A program made the position numbers and the translations under genes. A stretch of 64,000 nucleotides of DNA from Anaspis maculata (taxonomy: Eukaryota; Arthropoda; Insecta; Coleoptera; Scraptiidae). Numbering within the stretch: the first letter of the stretch is position 1; every line of letters starts with the position of its first letter. The notes below the pieces were generated by a model that saw nothing but the letters and a program-made list of their open reading frames with translations, ran no database searches and was not told the origin of the DNA. The DNA is taken from NCBI GenBank assembly GCA_949128115.1, contig OX421966.1, positions 58,649,416 through 58,713,415 of the forward strand, read 5' to 3'. Of the stretch, positions 34,883 through 45,365 are shown piece by piece.

Positions 34883-37800
34883 TCACTGTCCTGAAGGGAG
34901 GGGACAAAGTTTGACCATTGGGCGTCGCAGAACGTCGCGTTGAGTACGGACATCTGCGACACGACAAATGCCATCTTTGCCGGGGAAGAGTTTTGAAATT
35001 CTGCCTAACCTCCACTTCAGAGGGGGAGCGTTTTCGTCCTTGATGAGGACTAAAGACCCCACATCTGCGGATTCAAGGTGACGTGACTTGTGCCACTTGC
35101 CGCGTTGGTACAGCGTGTGTAGATATTCGTCGCGCCAACGCGCCCAGAAACGCTGTTGCATGGATTGGACCAACTGCCATCGCGACAACCTGCTGATCTT
35201 GAGGTGGGACAAATCTGGGTCAGGTGGGGCCGTTAACGGCTCGAGCGTCAAAAAATGACCAGGCGTCAATGGGCACAGATCATTTGGATCCGAGCCCAGC
35301 TCCGAAAGTGGCCGTGAGTTGAGCAACGCTTCAACTTGGGTGACCAACGTGGTCAGCTCTTCAAAGGTGAGTATTTGATCACCTATCACGCGAGATAGAT
35401 GAGTTTTGACAGCTTTTATGCCGCTTTCCCACAGCCCGCCAAAGTGGGGACTGGAGGGAGGAATGAAGCGCCAAGTGATGGCTTCGGATTCCGCGGCGAG
35501 TTGCATTGACATCGTCAATTGCCTATGAGCTCCGACAAAGTTTGTGCCATTGTCGCTATAGATGGTAGAGCAACGACCGCGCCGGGCAATGAATCTGCGC
35601 AAGGCAGCGAGGAAAGCATCTGTTGAGAGATCGGAGGCAACCTCGACGTGCAATGCCTTGGTGGCGAAGCACACGAAAAGACAGATGTACGCCTTCGTAG
35701 TTCTGACACCGCGAGCGCGTGACATGAGGATTGGAAAAGGGCCACCATAGTCGAGCCCGACGCAGCTAAAAGGTTTTAGCTGAGAAATTCGCGCCGAGGG
35801 GAGGTCGCCCATGGTGGGAGAAAAAGTTTGCGGCTTAGTCCGGAAGCACCGGTAACACGATGCAAGATAGTGCCGTACCGCGCGTCGCGTGGACAATATC
35901 CAAAAATTTTGCTGCAGGAGATAGCAGGTATTGTTGAGTCCCGGGTGGCAATGTCGGGAATGAACTTGTCGAATGACGAGTCCTGTCAAGACGTGACGAG
36001 ATGGAAGAAGAGCAGGGTGTCTGGTTGCAAATGGCAACTCATGACAATGCTTCAAACGTCCGCCGACGCGGAGAACATCGTCACGATCGAGAAAGGGTGA
36101 AAGTTTTCGAAAGGGTCTTGAACAGGGTTTGCCGTTGCGTAACGACGCGATTTCGACGGCAAATACCTTCTGCTGTACATGTTTGACAATGTACAACAAG
36201 GCAAAATGGAGTTCTGTATCCGAGAGAGGTCCTGTGAACTTCTCATCGGACTTGCATTTGCAGAACCGATAGAAATAGGCGACAGCGCCCTGAATCTTCC
36301 GTAAGGAGGATATGCGCAAAAAGAGGTCGTCGATGTCAATCGGCGGCGGCTGCGGCACACGCACGACCAAAGCGAGCTTTCGCTCTTCAGACGCAATGTC
36401 TGGGGAGGACACGGAGAATTTGTCATCCGGCCATGTGTCATCCGCTGATGACAGAAAAGGTGGGCCAGACCACCAGAGGGAGCACGAAAGCATGTCTTCG
36501 GGAAACAATCCGCGCGAAGCTGGGTCGGCGGGATTGTCCGATGTTGAGACATGTCTCCAACACTGAGGCGGGACACGCTGTTGAATATGCTCAACACGGT
36601 GAGCAACAAATGTTTTCCAGCGGTGCGAAGAGGAACGCAGCCAGCTGAGAACAACCGTAGAATCGGTCCACGCAAATATGGCATCGAACTGTACGGTTCC
36701 TGCGAGCGCTGCAACGGTGAAGGCAACGAGATTGGAAAGTAGGACCGCTGCACACAATTCGAGACGGGGTACGGTCAGCAATTTGACTGGAGCCACCTTT
36801 GATTTGGCGGTTAGGAGACGAATGGTGGGAACACCATTTCGAAGGTAACGAACGTACAACACGCTCGCGTACCCAGATTCAGATGCGTCGCAAAAGGCGT
36901 GCAACTGGCACCTGTCTGCAGGCGACGGAAAAGTATGCCGTGGAATTTGCAACCGCGAAAGTTGCGATAGCTCGGATTGAAAACGCAACCACTGCTGACA
37001 TACGATGTCTGGAGGGGTGTCGTCCCAATCAAGGCCAAGTTTCCATAACCGTTGGATTAAATGTTTGGCGAAAAATGCAACAGGGCACAGAAAGCCGAGC
37101 GGATCGTAAATCCGAGCCACCTCCGACAAGATGGACCGTTTTGTGCACGGTAGTTCATTTGGATGAACCGTGAATGAAAAGGTGTCTGTTGCCGCTTGCC
37201 ACTGGAGGCCAAGAATTTTTACAGTATTGTCAGCAACGTCACTGAAAGTGGACGGCTGAGTTCGAACGTGATCAAGTGGTATGCCTTGCAGCACATCAGG
37301 GTGATTGCTTGCCCACTTGCGCAATTCAAAGCAACCCGATTGGAGCAGGTTGATTAGCTGCGTTTGTAATTCCCGTGCTGATTCCACGGAGTTCGCACCG
37401 CAAAGTAGATCGTCTACATACAAATTACGGCGAATTGCCTGCGAAGCCAATGGAAACTTCGAGGCGCTTTGTTCTGCCAAGTGAAGCAACGTGCGAACCG
37501 CTAGAAACGGTGCCGAAGAAACACCATATGTAATGGTGTTCAATTGGTACGTTTCAATGGGTCGATCAGGGGAGAAACGAAAGCGAATGAGTTGATACTT
37601 GCGATGTTCGGGCGAGATAAGTATCTGCCGATACATCTGACGGATGTCACAAGTAAAAACGATCGGCTCACACCGAAACTGCAGTAGCAAAGCTGCTATG
37701 TCCTGTTGTAACTTAGGACCGACGAGAAGCGTCTCGTTGAGAGATAAATGATTCGGCGCTTGCGCCGAAGCATCAAAAACGACGCGAATTTTCGGCTTGT

Positions 37801-38872
37801 CGTCTTCGATCTTGACGATCGGATGATGAGGGATGTAATACGCCTCAGAATCTGGAGGTTCTGCGTCCAGCAAGGTCATGTGACCTAGGTCGAGGTAGTC
37901 GCGCATGAATGCTATGTACAGATCACGGAGTGTGTCCTGACGGACCAGGCGACGTTCGATAGCTAACCAACGGCGGTCAGCCATAGACCTGCAATGTTCA
38001 AAGGTGGGGGACTCCCTTTTGAAGGGAAGCGAAACCCCAAAACGACCTGACGGACAACGGTAGACAGAGTCCCGGAAACAAATTTCTGCACGTTCATCAT
38101 CTGGGGACAAACGTGTTTTGGACGATGGTGACGAGATTTCCTCTACTTCCCAAAATTTGTGCAGAGACTCGTCGATTCCAGTTGGAGTGCAGACCAAAAA
38201 GGAATGCAGAGGTTTTGACGGGGTCTGAAAGGGACCGAGAAGAGCCCAGCCAAAAATGGTGTTTATGGCAACAGGCTGTGACGGACCTGACGAGACGATT
38301 CCCTCTTTCACGACTGACGGATAAACGTCGGCGCCCAACAACACTTGAATGGGGCCTGGCTTGAACCATGTGGGATCCGCCAGATTCGATAAGTTCAAGT
38401 GGAATTGATCCGGGTTCAAAGCGGTGTCTGGCAGGTTACCACAAATCCTGCGCAGGACAATTAACTCCAATTCAGGGATTGGGAGAGACTCATCATCAGC
38501 CTTGACCTGGCAAGTGACTGTGCCACACGTCGAATTGGCGGGGGTGAGACCCAAGCCAAAAACGGGCACATTGTGATTTGATGGGGATAGACCCAATTTG
38601 CGCACGCAGGAGTCCAAAATAAACGATGCCTGACTGGCAGGGTCTATGAGCGCACGGAGGCTTTGGTAGCCTCCCCACCGGTCACGAACGTGAACGATTG
38701 CCGTGGCCAACAAAACATGAGCTGCCTTGAGGCTTGAGGCGAGATTCGTCACCGAATTCGCGACATTTTCTGGAAGACCAGGGGAAACGATTTGCGGTAA
38801 TTCAACTGGATTCGATAAAGAACTGGGTGACTCATGACCTGCAGTTCTATGTGGCTTGGGGAAGTGCAGCAA
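34883..38872 (-). CDS. pol: BEL/Pao pol polyprotein frame
   Basis: An open frame of 1329 codons. Early residues are the BEL-type aspartic protease region (RALIDPASQASFI near residue 75). Reverse transcriptase follows with DIRQMYRQILIS and the catalytic YVDDLLCG. RNase H-like residues include FCDAS, LELCAA and WTDST. Integrase has an H-H-C-C zinc region (HSRHCHPG..CYRCF), then D, D and E in GLDYGGPF, SDNGTNF and GLWESG. The C-terminal basic domain has VGSLVLIKDEN. All catalytic sites of RT and integrase look intact. The frame is +1 relative to gag and overlaps it by 26 nt; its first codon here is TTG, not ATG, so translation must depend on gag or on the frame break discussed in the findings. 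The protease Asp is followed by Pro-Ala rather than the usual Ser/Thr-Gly. Confidence 0.94.
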   Translation of the reverse strand: MLHFPKPHRTAGHESPSSLSNPVELPQIVSPGLPENVANSVTNLASSLKAAHVLLATAIVHVRDRWGGYQSLRALIDPASQASFILDSCVRKLGLSPSNHNVPVFGLGLTPANSTCGTVTCQVKADDESLPIPELELIVLRRICGNLPDTALNPDQFHLNLSNLADPTWFKPGPIQVLLGADVYPSVVKEGIVSSGPSQPVAINTIFGWALLGPFQTPSKPLHSFLVCTPTGIDESLHKFWEVEEISSPSSKTRLSPDDERAEICFRDSVYRCPSGRFGVSLPFKRESPTFEHCRSMADRRWLAIERRLVRQDTLRDLYIAFMRDYLDLGHMTLLDAEPPDSEAYYIPHHPIVKIEDDKPKIRVVFDASAQAPNHLSLNETLLVGPKLQQDIAALLLQFRCEPIVFTCDIRQMYRQILISPEHRKYQLIRFRFSPDRPIETYQLNTITYGVSSAPFLAVRTLLHLAEQSASKFPLASQAIRRNLYVDDLLCGANSVESARELQTQLINLLQSGCFELRKWASNHPDVLQGIPLDHVRTQPSTFSDVADNTVKILGLQWQAATDTFSFTVHPNELPCTKRSILSEVARIYDPLGFLCPVAFFAKHLIQRLWKLGLDWDDTPPDIVCQQWLRFQSELSQLSRLQIPRHTFPSPADRCQLHAFCDASESGYASVLYVRYLRNGVPTIRLLTAKSKVAPVKLLTVPRLELCAAVLLSNLVAFTVAALAGTVQFDAIFAWTDSTVVLSWLRSSSHRWKTFVAHRVEHIQQRVPPQCWRHVSTSDNPADPASRGLFPEDMLSCSLWWSGPPFLSSADDTWPDDKFSVSSPDIASEERKLALVVRVPQPPPIDIDDLFLRISSLRKIQGAVAYFYRFCKCKSDEKFTGPLSDTELHFALLYIVKHVQQKVFAVEIASLRNGKPCSRPFRKLSPFLDRDDVLRVGGRLKHCHELPFATRHPALLPSRHVLTGLVIRQVHSRHCHPGLNNTCYLLQQNFWILSTRRAVRHYLASCYRCFRTKPQTFSPTMGDLPSARISQLKPFSCVGLDYGGPFPILMSRARGVRTTKAYICLFVCFATKALHVEVASDLSTDAFLAALRRFIARRGRCSTIYSDNGTNFVGAHRQLTMSMQLAAESEAITWRFIPPSSPHFGGLWESGIKAVKTHLSRVIGDQILTFEELTTLVTQVEALLNSRPLSELGSDPNDLCPLTPGHFLTLEPLTAPPDPDLSHLKISRLSRWQLVQSMQQRFWARWRDEYLHTLYQRGKWHKSRHLESADVGSLVLIKDENAPPLKWRLGRISKLFPGKDGICRVADVRTQRDVLRRPMVKLCPLPSGQ

Positions 38873-40088
38873 GGTGTGATGCCTTGCGTGGCACTTGGCA
38901 CTGCCGACACGAATACGACGATGGACATTTTGGAGCGCCGTGATTGGTGCTCAAGCAGTTGAGACAGAGCCTTTTCTGTTTGACCGCCAAATATCTGTCA
39001 TTTGGGGACATTGACAGAAAAGTCTTGCACGCGGTGACTCTATGACTTCTCGCCCCACAATGAGAACATGCTGACTCATGCGACGTCGCTGGGGCAGATG
39101 AAGTCTGAGACACCAACGTATGTGAGGCCCACGACTTGCGGCTGACCTCGGGCTTCACGGTAACGGTGTTTGCCCGTGTGGAGTGGGAGTTCGATTGCGT
39201 TTTAGAATTTAAGGCAGTTGCCTCGAAAGCCTTGCATTGGTCGAGCACGAAAGACTTGACGTCTTCGTATTTGGGGAAGGGGGTGCCAGCTGACTGCACC
39301 TCGAAACGTTTTCGCGTCGACTCATCGAGTTTCTGGAGCAGCATGCTCGACAGGGTGAAATCCCACAGGTCGATATGCGGATACTGCTCGAGCGCCACTA
39401 AATTTTCGTTGAACGTGTTCACAAGATGGCGAAGCGCTTGCGCGGAGTCAGATGTGACGGAGGAGGCGTTCATCATCGACTGCCAGTAAAAAGTGACTAG
39501 CACGCGGTCGTTCTGGTATCTCTCAACCAACGAGTCGAACGCAATTATGTAATTATCTCCCGTCAATGGCAGGTGTTTAACCATTGAGAGAGGTTCACCA
39601 GATAAAGACGAGATCAGATACTGAAACCGTTCAATATCTGAGAGAGACTGGTTTCTGTGTATTAACGCCGTGAATAGATCATAGTATGGTGGCCATGATT
39701 TTAACTTTCCGTCGAACAACGGCAACGCGATTTTTGGCAATCGGACATTGCTCCGGCCTGTCTCGAACCAAGTTTGCGAGGCTTGGCGAGAGAGCGAGGA
39801 AGTCGGCTCTGAATTCGCAAACGAGGCTTTTACCGCAGCAAGTTTGCCATACAAGCTGTCTGCCCGGAGTGTACGTTCAAGAAATGTAGCCTTCTGCTCC
39901 TCGGAGGCACTGGGGAGAGGGGCAGTGTTGACCGTGCTCTTGAAACCGTTGTAAATTTCCGCCGCAATGTCAAACGTGGCTAAAAATGCCGGTTGGAGGC
40001 TTGGCTCGGTGGTAGCTGTGACGCCTTGTTCCAGAAGGGGCTCAAGGCGCGCAATAGCTATCGCGATGGACGATAAAGTTGCGTCCAT
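38847..40088 (-). CDS. gag: BEL/Pao gag frame
   Basis: ATG at 40086-40088 (MDATLSSIA) gives 413 residues. The open frame reaches 40118 but only through a TTG. The middle (SWPPYYDLFTALIHRN, PLTGDNYIIAFDSL, RYQNDRVLV) matches the capsid-like region typical of BEL/Pao Gag. Near the end two CCHC zinc knuckles are clear: CSHCGARSHRVTAC and CLNCLSTNHGAPKC. A third cysteine pair, CRQC, follows, but its expected histidines are found only in the pol frame. Gag would assemble the intracellular particle in which reverse transcription occurs. Confidence 0.93.
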   Translation of the reverse strand: MDATLSSIAIAIARLEPLLEQGVTATTEPSLQPAFLATFDIAAEIYNGFKSTVNTAPLPSASEEQKATFLERTLRADSLYGKLAAVKASFANSEPTSSLSRQASQTWFETGRSNVRLPKIALPLFDGKLKSWPPYYDLFTALIHRNQSLSDIERFQYLISSLSGEPLSMVKHLPLTGDNYIIAFDSLVERYQNDRVLVTFYWQSMMNASSVTSDSAQALRHLVNTFNENLVALEQYPHIDLWDFTLSSMLLQKLDESTRKRFEVQSAGTPFPKYEDVKSFVLDQCKAFEATALNSKTQSNSHSTRANTVTVKPEVSRKSWASHTLVSQTSSAPATSHESACSHCGARSHRVTACKTFLSMSPNDRYLAVKQKRLCLNCLSTNHGAPKCPSSYSCRQCQVPRKASHLAALPQAT

Positions 40089-40315
40089 TGTGTACGACAC
40101 AAAGAAAAATGAAAACAAAGCAACTGACCCTTAGGTTGGCGTACCTGAATGGCGAACCCAACCCAGGTGAAAAAGTGCGAATGAGACGGGCGAAAAACGA
40201 ATTGATCAACACGCTGGACCAACGCACAAGTGTCACGTGGGTTTGACCCGTGACTTTAAAGTTTCAATAGTGAGGTGAATTAAATTCCTGACTGTACCAT
40301 GCTTAGCCTGTATCC

Positions 40316-40336
40316 GGCTCGAAGGACCAATTTATA
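40316..40336 (-). other. BEL/Pao primer-binding-site region
   Basis: Directly after the 5' LTR, in element orientation, the text reads TATAAATTGGTCCTTCGAGC. The GGTCCTTCGAGCC part is a plausible tRNA complement; the tRNA was not identified. Confidence 0.55.
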
Positions 40337-41208
40337 TGTTAGCGCGGTACACATAAAGACGGCAGCCTTCCGATGAAGGCTGCATTAAAACAATAACTCT
40401 TGGATTAGGAAAGCAGCAAGCGACAGTCAGAAATAAAATTCACAACAACAATCAAAAACTTTAATGCAAAACAAAGAAAAAAACACAAACAGACAGAATT
40501 ACAAAACAATAAAAAAAAAACAATGTGAATTAAATGAAATGAAAAATCCGAGTGGTTCTGATCGGGGGCAGATTCGCTGGCGCCGAGTGGCGTCGGGATC
40601 TTATTCGGTGGCGGCGTCGTCCTGGCGGAGTCCGAAGGCGGCGTCGTGGTGGATGGCCGTTCTGGTGGTGGATTTCCTGGTGAAATGCACGAGTGCCCGT
40701 GTTCGTCACCAAAATGGCGGACGAACGACTCGATCCCGTCCGAAACTGGAGCTTTGTGTGCGGCTGGCTGATCCAAGCCGCTCCCCGGTGAAAGCGGTGA
40801 AAACTGCCGCTTTCTGGACTTGGAGATGCTGCAGAGCTCCTCCAGGAGTCACTATCGGACGCGATGGGCCTTGGATGGGCTTCTGGTCGAGTACGAATGT
40901 ACGCCGATGGCACGACAAGATGGCCGCGAGAACGATGACCAAAAAAAGACGGCGTGGCTTCCCGCTCGACGTACGGAGATCAACGCCGCTTCGAACGAAG
41001 CGGCAAAGGCACGAGCGGAAAGAAAGCCGAAGAATGCCGAAGACGGCCGAAGAAAGTGCTGGAGCTCGTTTACGCTTGCGCCTGACAGCCAAGTGCCAGG
41101 CACACCGAACAGGGGGTGAGGGGTGAGGACTTGGACGACACAGGGATATTTTGGGTTGCATACCCTCAATGCACACGAATGCAGTTTTCAATGAACGGGG
41201 CCGAGACA
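40337..41208 (-). repeat. BEL/Pao 5' LTR
   Basis: 872 bp, one base shorter than the 3' LTR in a poly-A run. It would hold the promoter, but no TATA box or initiator was assigned with confidence. Confidence 0.93.
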
Positions 41209-41637
41209 TATAGCAAAAAAACGAATCCAATTTGGGGGCTGAATATTTTAGAATAGGCAACCAACAATACATTTCTACGGATCGAACGTTGTTTTCAACT
41301 TTTGTAGTGACCTATAATGGGTATACGACCGTGCTCCGTAGCAGGTAGAACGCTGGGTAGAACCAACGGGGGTCAGGGGATACGACTAATGTATGATTAT
41401 TTACACTAGGTTTATGATTTACACAGACATTTGTTCTGCTTCTCCTATTTATTCCTCGATTTATCCTCTTGTGATTTATCTGATATGAATGTACACAGGT
41501 TGATTACGCGAGAATTCCCTCCCATGCTTGAAGAGGTTTCCCCATTGAGATAATTTGAAAGGAAAAAGACTTTTCCTGAACAATTTTTTTCTGTATATTT
41601 CGAAATTGGAAACTATAGTATTTTACAACCTATAATA

Positions 41638-42021
41638 CAGGGTGTTTCATTTTTGAATGTCATCCTTTGAGGAGGTGATCATCGAAAAGTAAGCACTTTC
41701 GCCAAAAAAAAGCAAAAAATATATTTTTTAAACAACAAAAAATTAAAAATCACAACTTTTACAAATGGGACAAAAATCCATATGACCAGCTTGTAGGTAT
41801 GCATCAACTTACTTGGTGTACCAAATTTGGTCGAAATCCAGTGATTAAATCTGGAGCTATGTATGTATGTATAACAAAAAAAAACATTTTCAAAACTCAA
41901 CTTTGTAAGCCTCCAGCTCCGTTATAATGCGTTTCCGATATTAATTTTTTCGAGAAAGTCCACTTATTTTTTAATGCTCCATCACCACCTCAAAGGACGA
42001 CATTCAAGAATGAAACACCTG
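41638..42021. repeat. Palindrome P11, 384 bp, CAGGGTGTTTCAT ends
   Basis: CAGGGTGTTTCATTTTTGAA at the left, TTCAAGAATGAAACACCTG at the right, TA on both sides. The compact arms meet near 41830. Confidence 0.85.
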
Positions 42022-42276
42022 TATAAGTGTATATAGGGTGCCACAAAAAACTTTCTTTCTTGATGCGTTACCTGTATATTCGAATTGGAATCGATGTAGC
42101 TCTTTTATTCTGAATACAATACGTACCACACTGCCAAAAAAAATCAGAAAAATCTCATGAGACTGACCTGAACTTACGTTTATTTGGCTAAAAATGTTCT
42201 GAAATTTGGCGCATAATTTTTTTTGATGGTCCTATAACTTATATTCGAGTTTTATAACAAAATTATTTCCCTGATG

Positions 42277-42468
42277 GCGGCTTTACAGAACTTCGTTTGT
42301 CGCCGGCGACAGTCCCCCACTCCACTGTACTTGATAATTTGAACGACACGACGACAGAAACTCGTGTCGCGGAAATGTATGGAGTGAGGTAGGGGAGTAC
42401 AGGCAAATCGAATCCTATTGGCCAGCGACACTGTCGCCGGCGACACACGAAGTTCTGTAAAAGCGGCT
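42277..42468. mobile_element. MITE-like element with CGCCGGCGACAG in the arms
   Basis: TTACAGAACTTCG..GTCGCCGGCGACAG at the left and CTGTCGCCGGCGACACACGA..GTTCTGTAAAAGCGGC at the right give near-perfect 35 bp terminal repeats. The opposite palindrome arm lacks it. The target duplication could not be fixed. Confidence 0.7.
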
Positions 42469-42553
42469 TGAGAAGTGATTTCAACCAAATTTGAGAAATT
42501 TCTATTTCTAGTCAAATCAACGAAAGTTTAGGAGTTTAGGTCAGTCAACTCCT

Positions 42554-42636
42554 AGTATCAGTAACTAGTAGCAGTATCAGCATCAGCAGCAGCATCAGCA
42601 GTAGCAGTATCAGTAGTATCTAGTAACTCCAGTATC
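42554..42636 (+). repeat. Imperfect AGTATC/CAGCAT microsatellite
   Basis: Runs of CAG, CAT, AGT and ATC triplets (AGCATCAGCAGCAGCATCAG). Confidence 0.8.
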
Positions 42637-43317
42637 AAATCAAGGAATTTTTGTGAATTTTTTGACGATTTCTTGCTCGAAAACGAACAGTGACGGAGAT
42701 ATAGGCCCTTCAAAGTTGAAATAAAAAAATACTTCGTTTTTTTTCAATAGCTTTTGAACCGTTCAACCGATTTTGTTCAATTTTGGATCAAAGTTTACTA
42801 AAACAAGTCTCTGTTGAACAAAAATAGCGCATTTTCTCTAACATTTTCAGGGGCAAAGATAATAGGGGGTTCACTCCCCTTTCTTCTATTTTCACTCCCC
42901 TTATTATTTTCAAAAATCGTTCTAATTTTTAAATTCTAAGTTGGATTTAGTAAAGAAAGTTACTTCAACAAAATTTTGATTAGAGTCTCCGTTTTCAAGA
43001 TATTTGGGTATGAAGCTTTGGAAAATATCTCGAAAGCGCCACTTTTAAAGGTCTAAAAATTAAAATAAAAAAAAAAACTCATGATTTCTCAGCTTAAATA
43101 GGTTTTCTAGAATTTATAGGTTGATAAACCACCACTTTTTCTGAGAAACGGGGAGTTTTCAGGTGGAAATTTTTTTGGGCTCATTGAAAGTAGAGATTTC
43201 GAGATGTTTTCCGAGGTTTCAAACCCAAATATCTCAAAAACGAAGCCTCTAATCAAAACTTTGCAATAGTAATTTTTTTTCACTAAATTAAACGTAGAAT
43301 TAAAAAATGAGAACGAT

Positions 43318-43799
43318 CAGTGCCGTCTCTTGTAAAAATGGGACCCCGGGCAGAAGGTAATAGGGGCCCTCTTTAAGGTATGTGAAAAAAATATGGACTG
43401 GTCAGGATCGCTGGGCCGCAATTGTACTAAGCCTTTCAGCCAAAAAGGGCTCCAAAACTTGGCCTATGCGAGGGGCCCCGCATACCCGCATACAGAAGTC
43501 GGAAGAGAAATAGATAGATTCAATTTTGTTCTTGCTTTGAGGAAATCATCATAAGCACAAAAACCAAATATTGATGGTGATGGGACTCCTTCCTGTTATT
43601 TTTTTACATTCCTGAAGAATCCACCATCAGAACAGCGGATATCGGTTATTTATTAGGTTGAATTTCCAATTGCCTTTGGCTTTGCGCTAAGTTCTTAGAA
43701 GTTTTTGATTTCTTTTATCACGCTTTTTCTAAAAACCACTATGGGGGGAAGGGGCACGAGCAGCTCAAGAAGTGACATAAATAAATAAATAAGTGGGAT
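43318..43799 (+). mobile_element. Retroposed insert with 11 bp duplication and AAAT tail
   Basis: ATGAGAACGAT (43307-43317) precedes and ATGAGAACAAT (43800-43810) follows 482 bp. It starts CAGTGCCGTCTCTTG and ends shortly after (AAAT)n at 43777..43790. A variable-length duplication plus a simple-repeat 3' tail suggests LINE-type retroposition. No tRNA-like head and no coding frame were seen. Confidence 0.65.
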
Positions 43800-44185
43800 A
43801 TGAGAACAATTCTCCAATATCTTCGCCTTTGAGAATGTTTGAGAGAATGCATTATTATTGTTCAACAGAGACTCATTTTAGTAAATTTTAGTCCAATTGT
43901 GAACAAAATCGGTTGAACAGTTCAAAAGTTATACGAAAAAAAAAACGATTTTTTAATTTGAACTTTGAAGGGCTATATCTCCGTTATGGTTCGTTTTTGA
44001 ACTGGGTGGTTGAAGAAAAGTCTACCTATTTTTTTATGCTCTATATCGAATGCCAAAGTTTCCGCGAATAAACACCAGACACCCGGTATATTTGTATTCA
44101 GAATATAAAACTATACCGATTGCAATTCGACTACACAAGGTGTCGCATCGCATCAACAAACAAAATTATATGTGATACTCTGTAA

Positions 44186-44879
44186 ATCAAAGGTTGTATT
44201 GTAATTGTAAAGTATATGATAGTTTCTATATTTGAAATTCACGGAAAAAATGGTTCACGAAAAGTGCTTTTCATATTATATCCTCTGCAAAAACTAACCA
44301 CATCTGGAGATGCTGTCAAATAGGACCTTTCAAAATTTATATCGCGCTTTCTTCGCATTCAAAATCTCATATTGAATAGCATTTTCATGTTTCAGAGATT
44401 TGATATATCCTATTTTTGACTACATTTTTCATTGATGTGGTCTTTCCATTTTACATACATTTACCCGCTCAAAGTTGCTTGCAGTCAACCCAACCTGGAC
44501 GATTTTTCTTTGAACCACAAAGAGTTATTATTTTGACCCAATGTATCTCTTTCAACTTTTTCCATCACCACTTCCAGAATTTAGGAAGAAAACAAAAGCC
44601 TCCACAGAAACATAAATCGATAATGCAAACTCAAGACTTTCCCGGGGAGTATCCCAGGACATTATTAAAATTTCTTGCTTGTGAAGTCGCTTCGCAAAGG
44701 AGGTTTACCTGACCGAAAATTCAAATCTCCAAATTCCAGTGTTTCAAAACTTTTTTGGAAAATGTTCTTTCTACGAAAAAGCAATTTTGTTCTAGAGTGT
44801 CTGCCACCAGGAATATCACATCTCGGAAACATTCCAATATACAGATTCAAATTCAAAACATTTAATTTTCAGGTAGCTG
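44186..44879. other. Intergenic, no gene recognised
   Basis: A 98-codon frame at 44416..44712 lacks motifs. Nothing else is supported. Confidence 0.35.
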
Positions 44880-45125
44880 GGTAGACAGTTAGACACTTTT
44901 CTGGCCACCTTCGCGTACAATGGCGAATGGATAATGGTTGGGTGAGTACCTAGATCAAAGTGAGGTAGTTGGTAATGTATCGACATCTTATGGCTTTATG
45001 GCCCATGCATTGTTAAACCAAGCAAAGAGTCGATAGCAGGTAAACAACTTGTGTATACAGTGTTGCATATATTTTTCTCAACAGGGGCAAATTGGAAACA
45101 AATTCTTTGTACTGGAGACATGCAT
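44880..45125 (-). repeat. Dispersed repeat RD, second copy
   Basis: Inverted relative to 30020..30290: TATGGCTTTATGGCC, CAACAGGGGCAAATTGG and TTTGTACTGGAGAC. Confidence 0.6.
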
Positions 45126-45147
45126 TCACGCCTTCCAGCGGAACAGC

Positions 45148-45365
45148 CTTATTTTTCAACAGAAATTTATCTTTGAGGTCAATTTGAAAAGAATAAGTAT
45201 GGATGGCTCTGCAGTCTACACATTCACTGCAAAGTTTTTTTTTTTTTAATTTGAAAATTTAAATTTTTTTTTAAATTTTGCATTCGCAGTCAATGAGTAG
45301 AGCCATCTTTTCTCTTCTCAAATTGACCTCAACGATGAATTTCTGTTGAAAAATGAGGCTGTTTC
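45148..45365. repeat. 218 bp hairpin
   Basis: TTTTTCAACAGAAATTTATC and GATGAATTTCTGTTGAAAAA, then GAGGTCAATTTGA and TCAAATTGACCTC, and GATGGCTCT with AGAGCCATC; the loop is a T-rich run near 45250. Confidence 0.8.

Larger units (their letters stand above)
33891..41208 (-). mobile_element. Complete BEL/Pao LTR retrotransposon
   Basis: It is 7318 bp long and flanked by TATAG on both sides (33886-33890, 41209-41213). In element orientation LTRs run TGTCTCGG...GCTAACA. Order: 5' LTR (40337..41208), primer-site region, gag, pol (protease, reverse transcriptase, RNase H, integrase), polypurine tract, 3' LTR (33891..34763). This is the BEL/Pao gene order. Both LTRs appear identical apart from one A in a poly-A run, so insertion is very recent. 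The internal GC content is much higher than that of the surrounding DNA. Confidence 0.95.
32960..41480. repeat. Palindrome P10, split by the BEL/Pao element
   Basis: Without 33891..41208, the arms 32960..33560 and 33570..33885 plus 41209..41480 form one foldback. ACCAACAATACATTT near 41265 pairs with the text near 33170, and CGCGACAG at 33267 pairs with CTGTCGCG-type text near 33845. The centre GGAGACCGTTAATGGTCTCC (33549) is a perfect palindrome. The retroelement inserted in the right arm at TATAG. Confidence 0.8.
42031..44185. repeat. Palindrome P12, 2.1 kb
   Basis: Arms pair: TTGATGCG (42060) with CGCATCAA (44150), and AACCGTTCAACCGATTTTGT (42757) with AAAATCGGTTGAACAGTTCA near 43907. The centre is near 43120. 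It has been interrupted in the left arm by a MITE (42277..42468) and in the right arm by a 482 bp insert (43318..43799). Confidence 0.8.

Noticed and set aside
34883..36753. Separate genes on either strand inside pol
   Set aside because: They are shadows of the 1329-codon pol frame, which alone has domain motifs.
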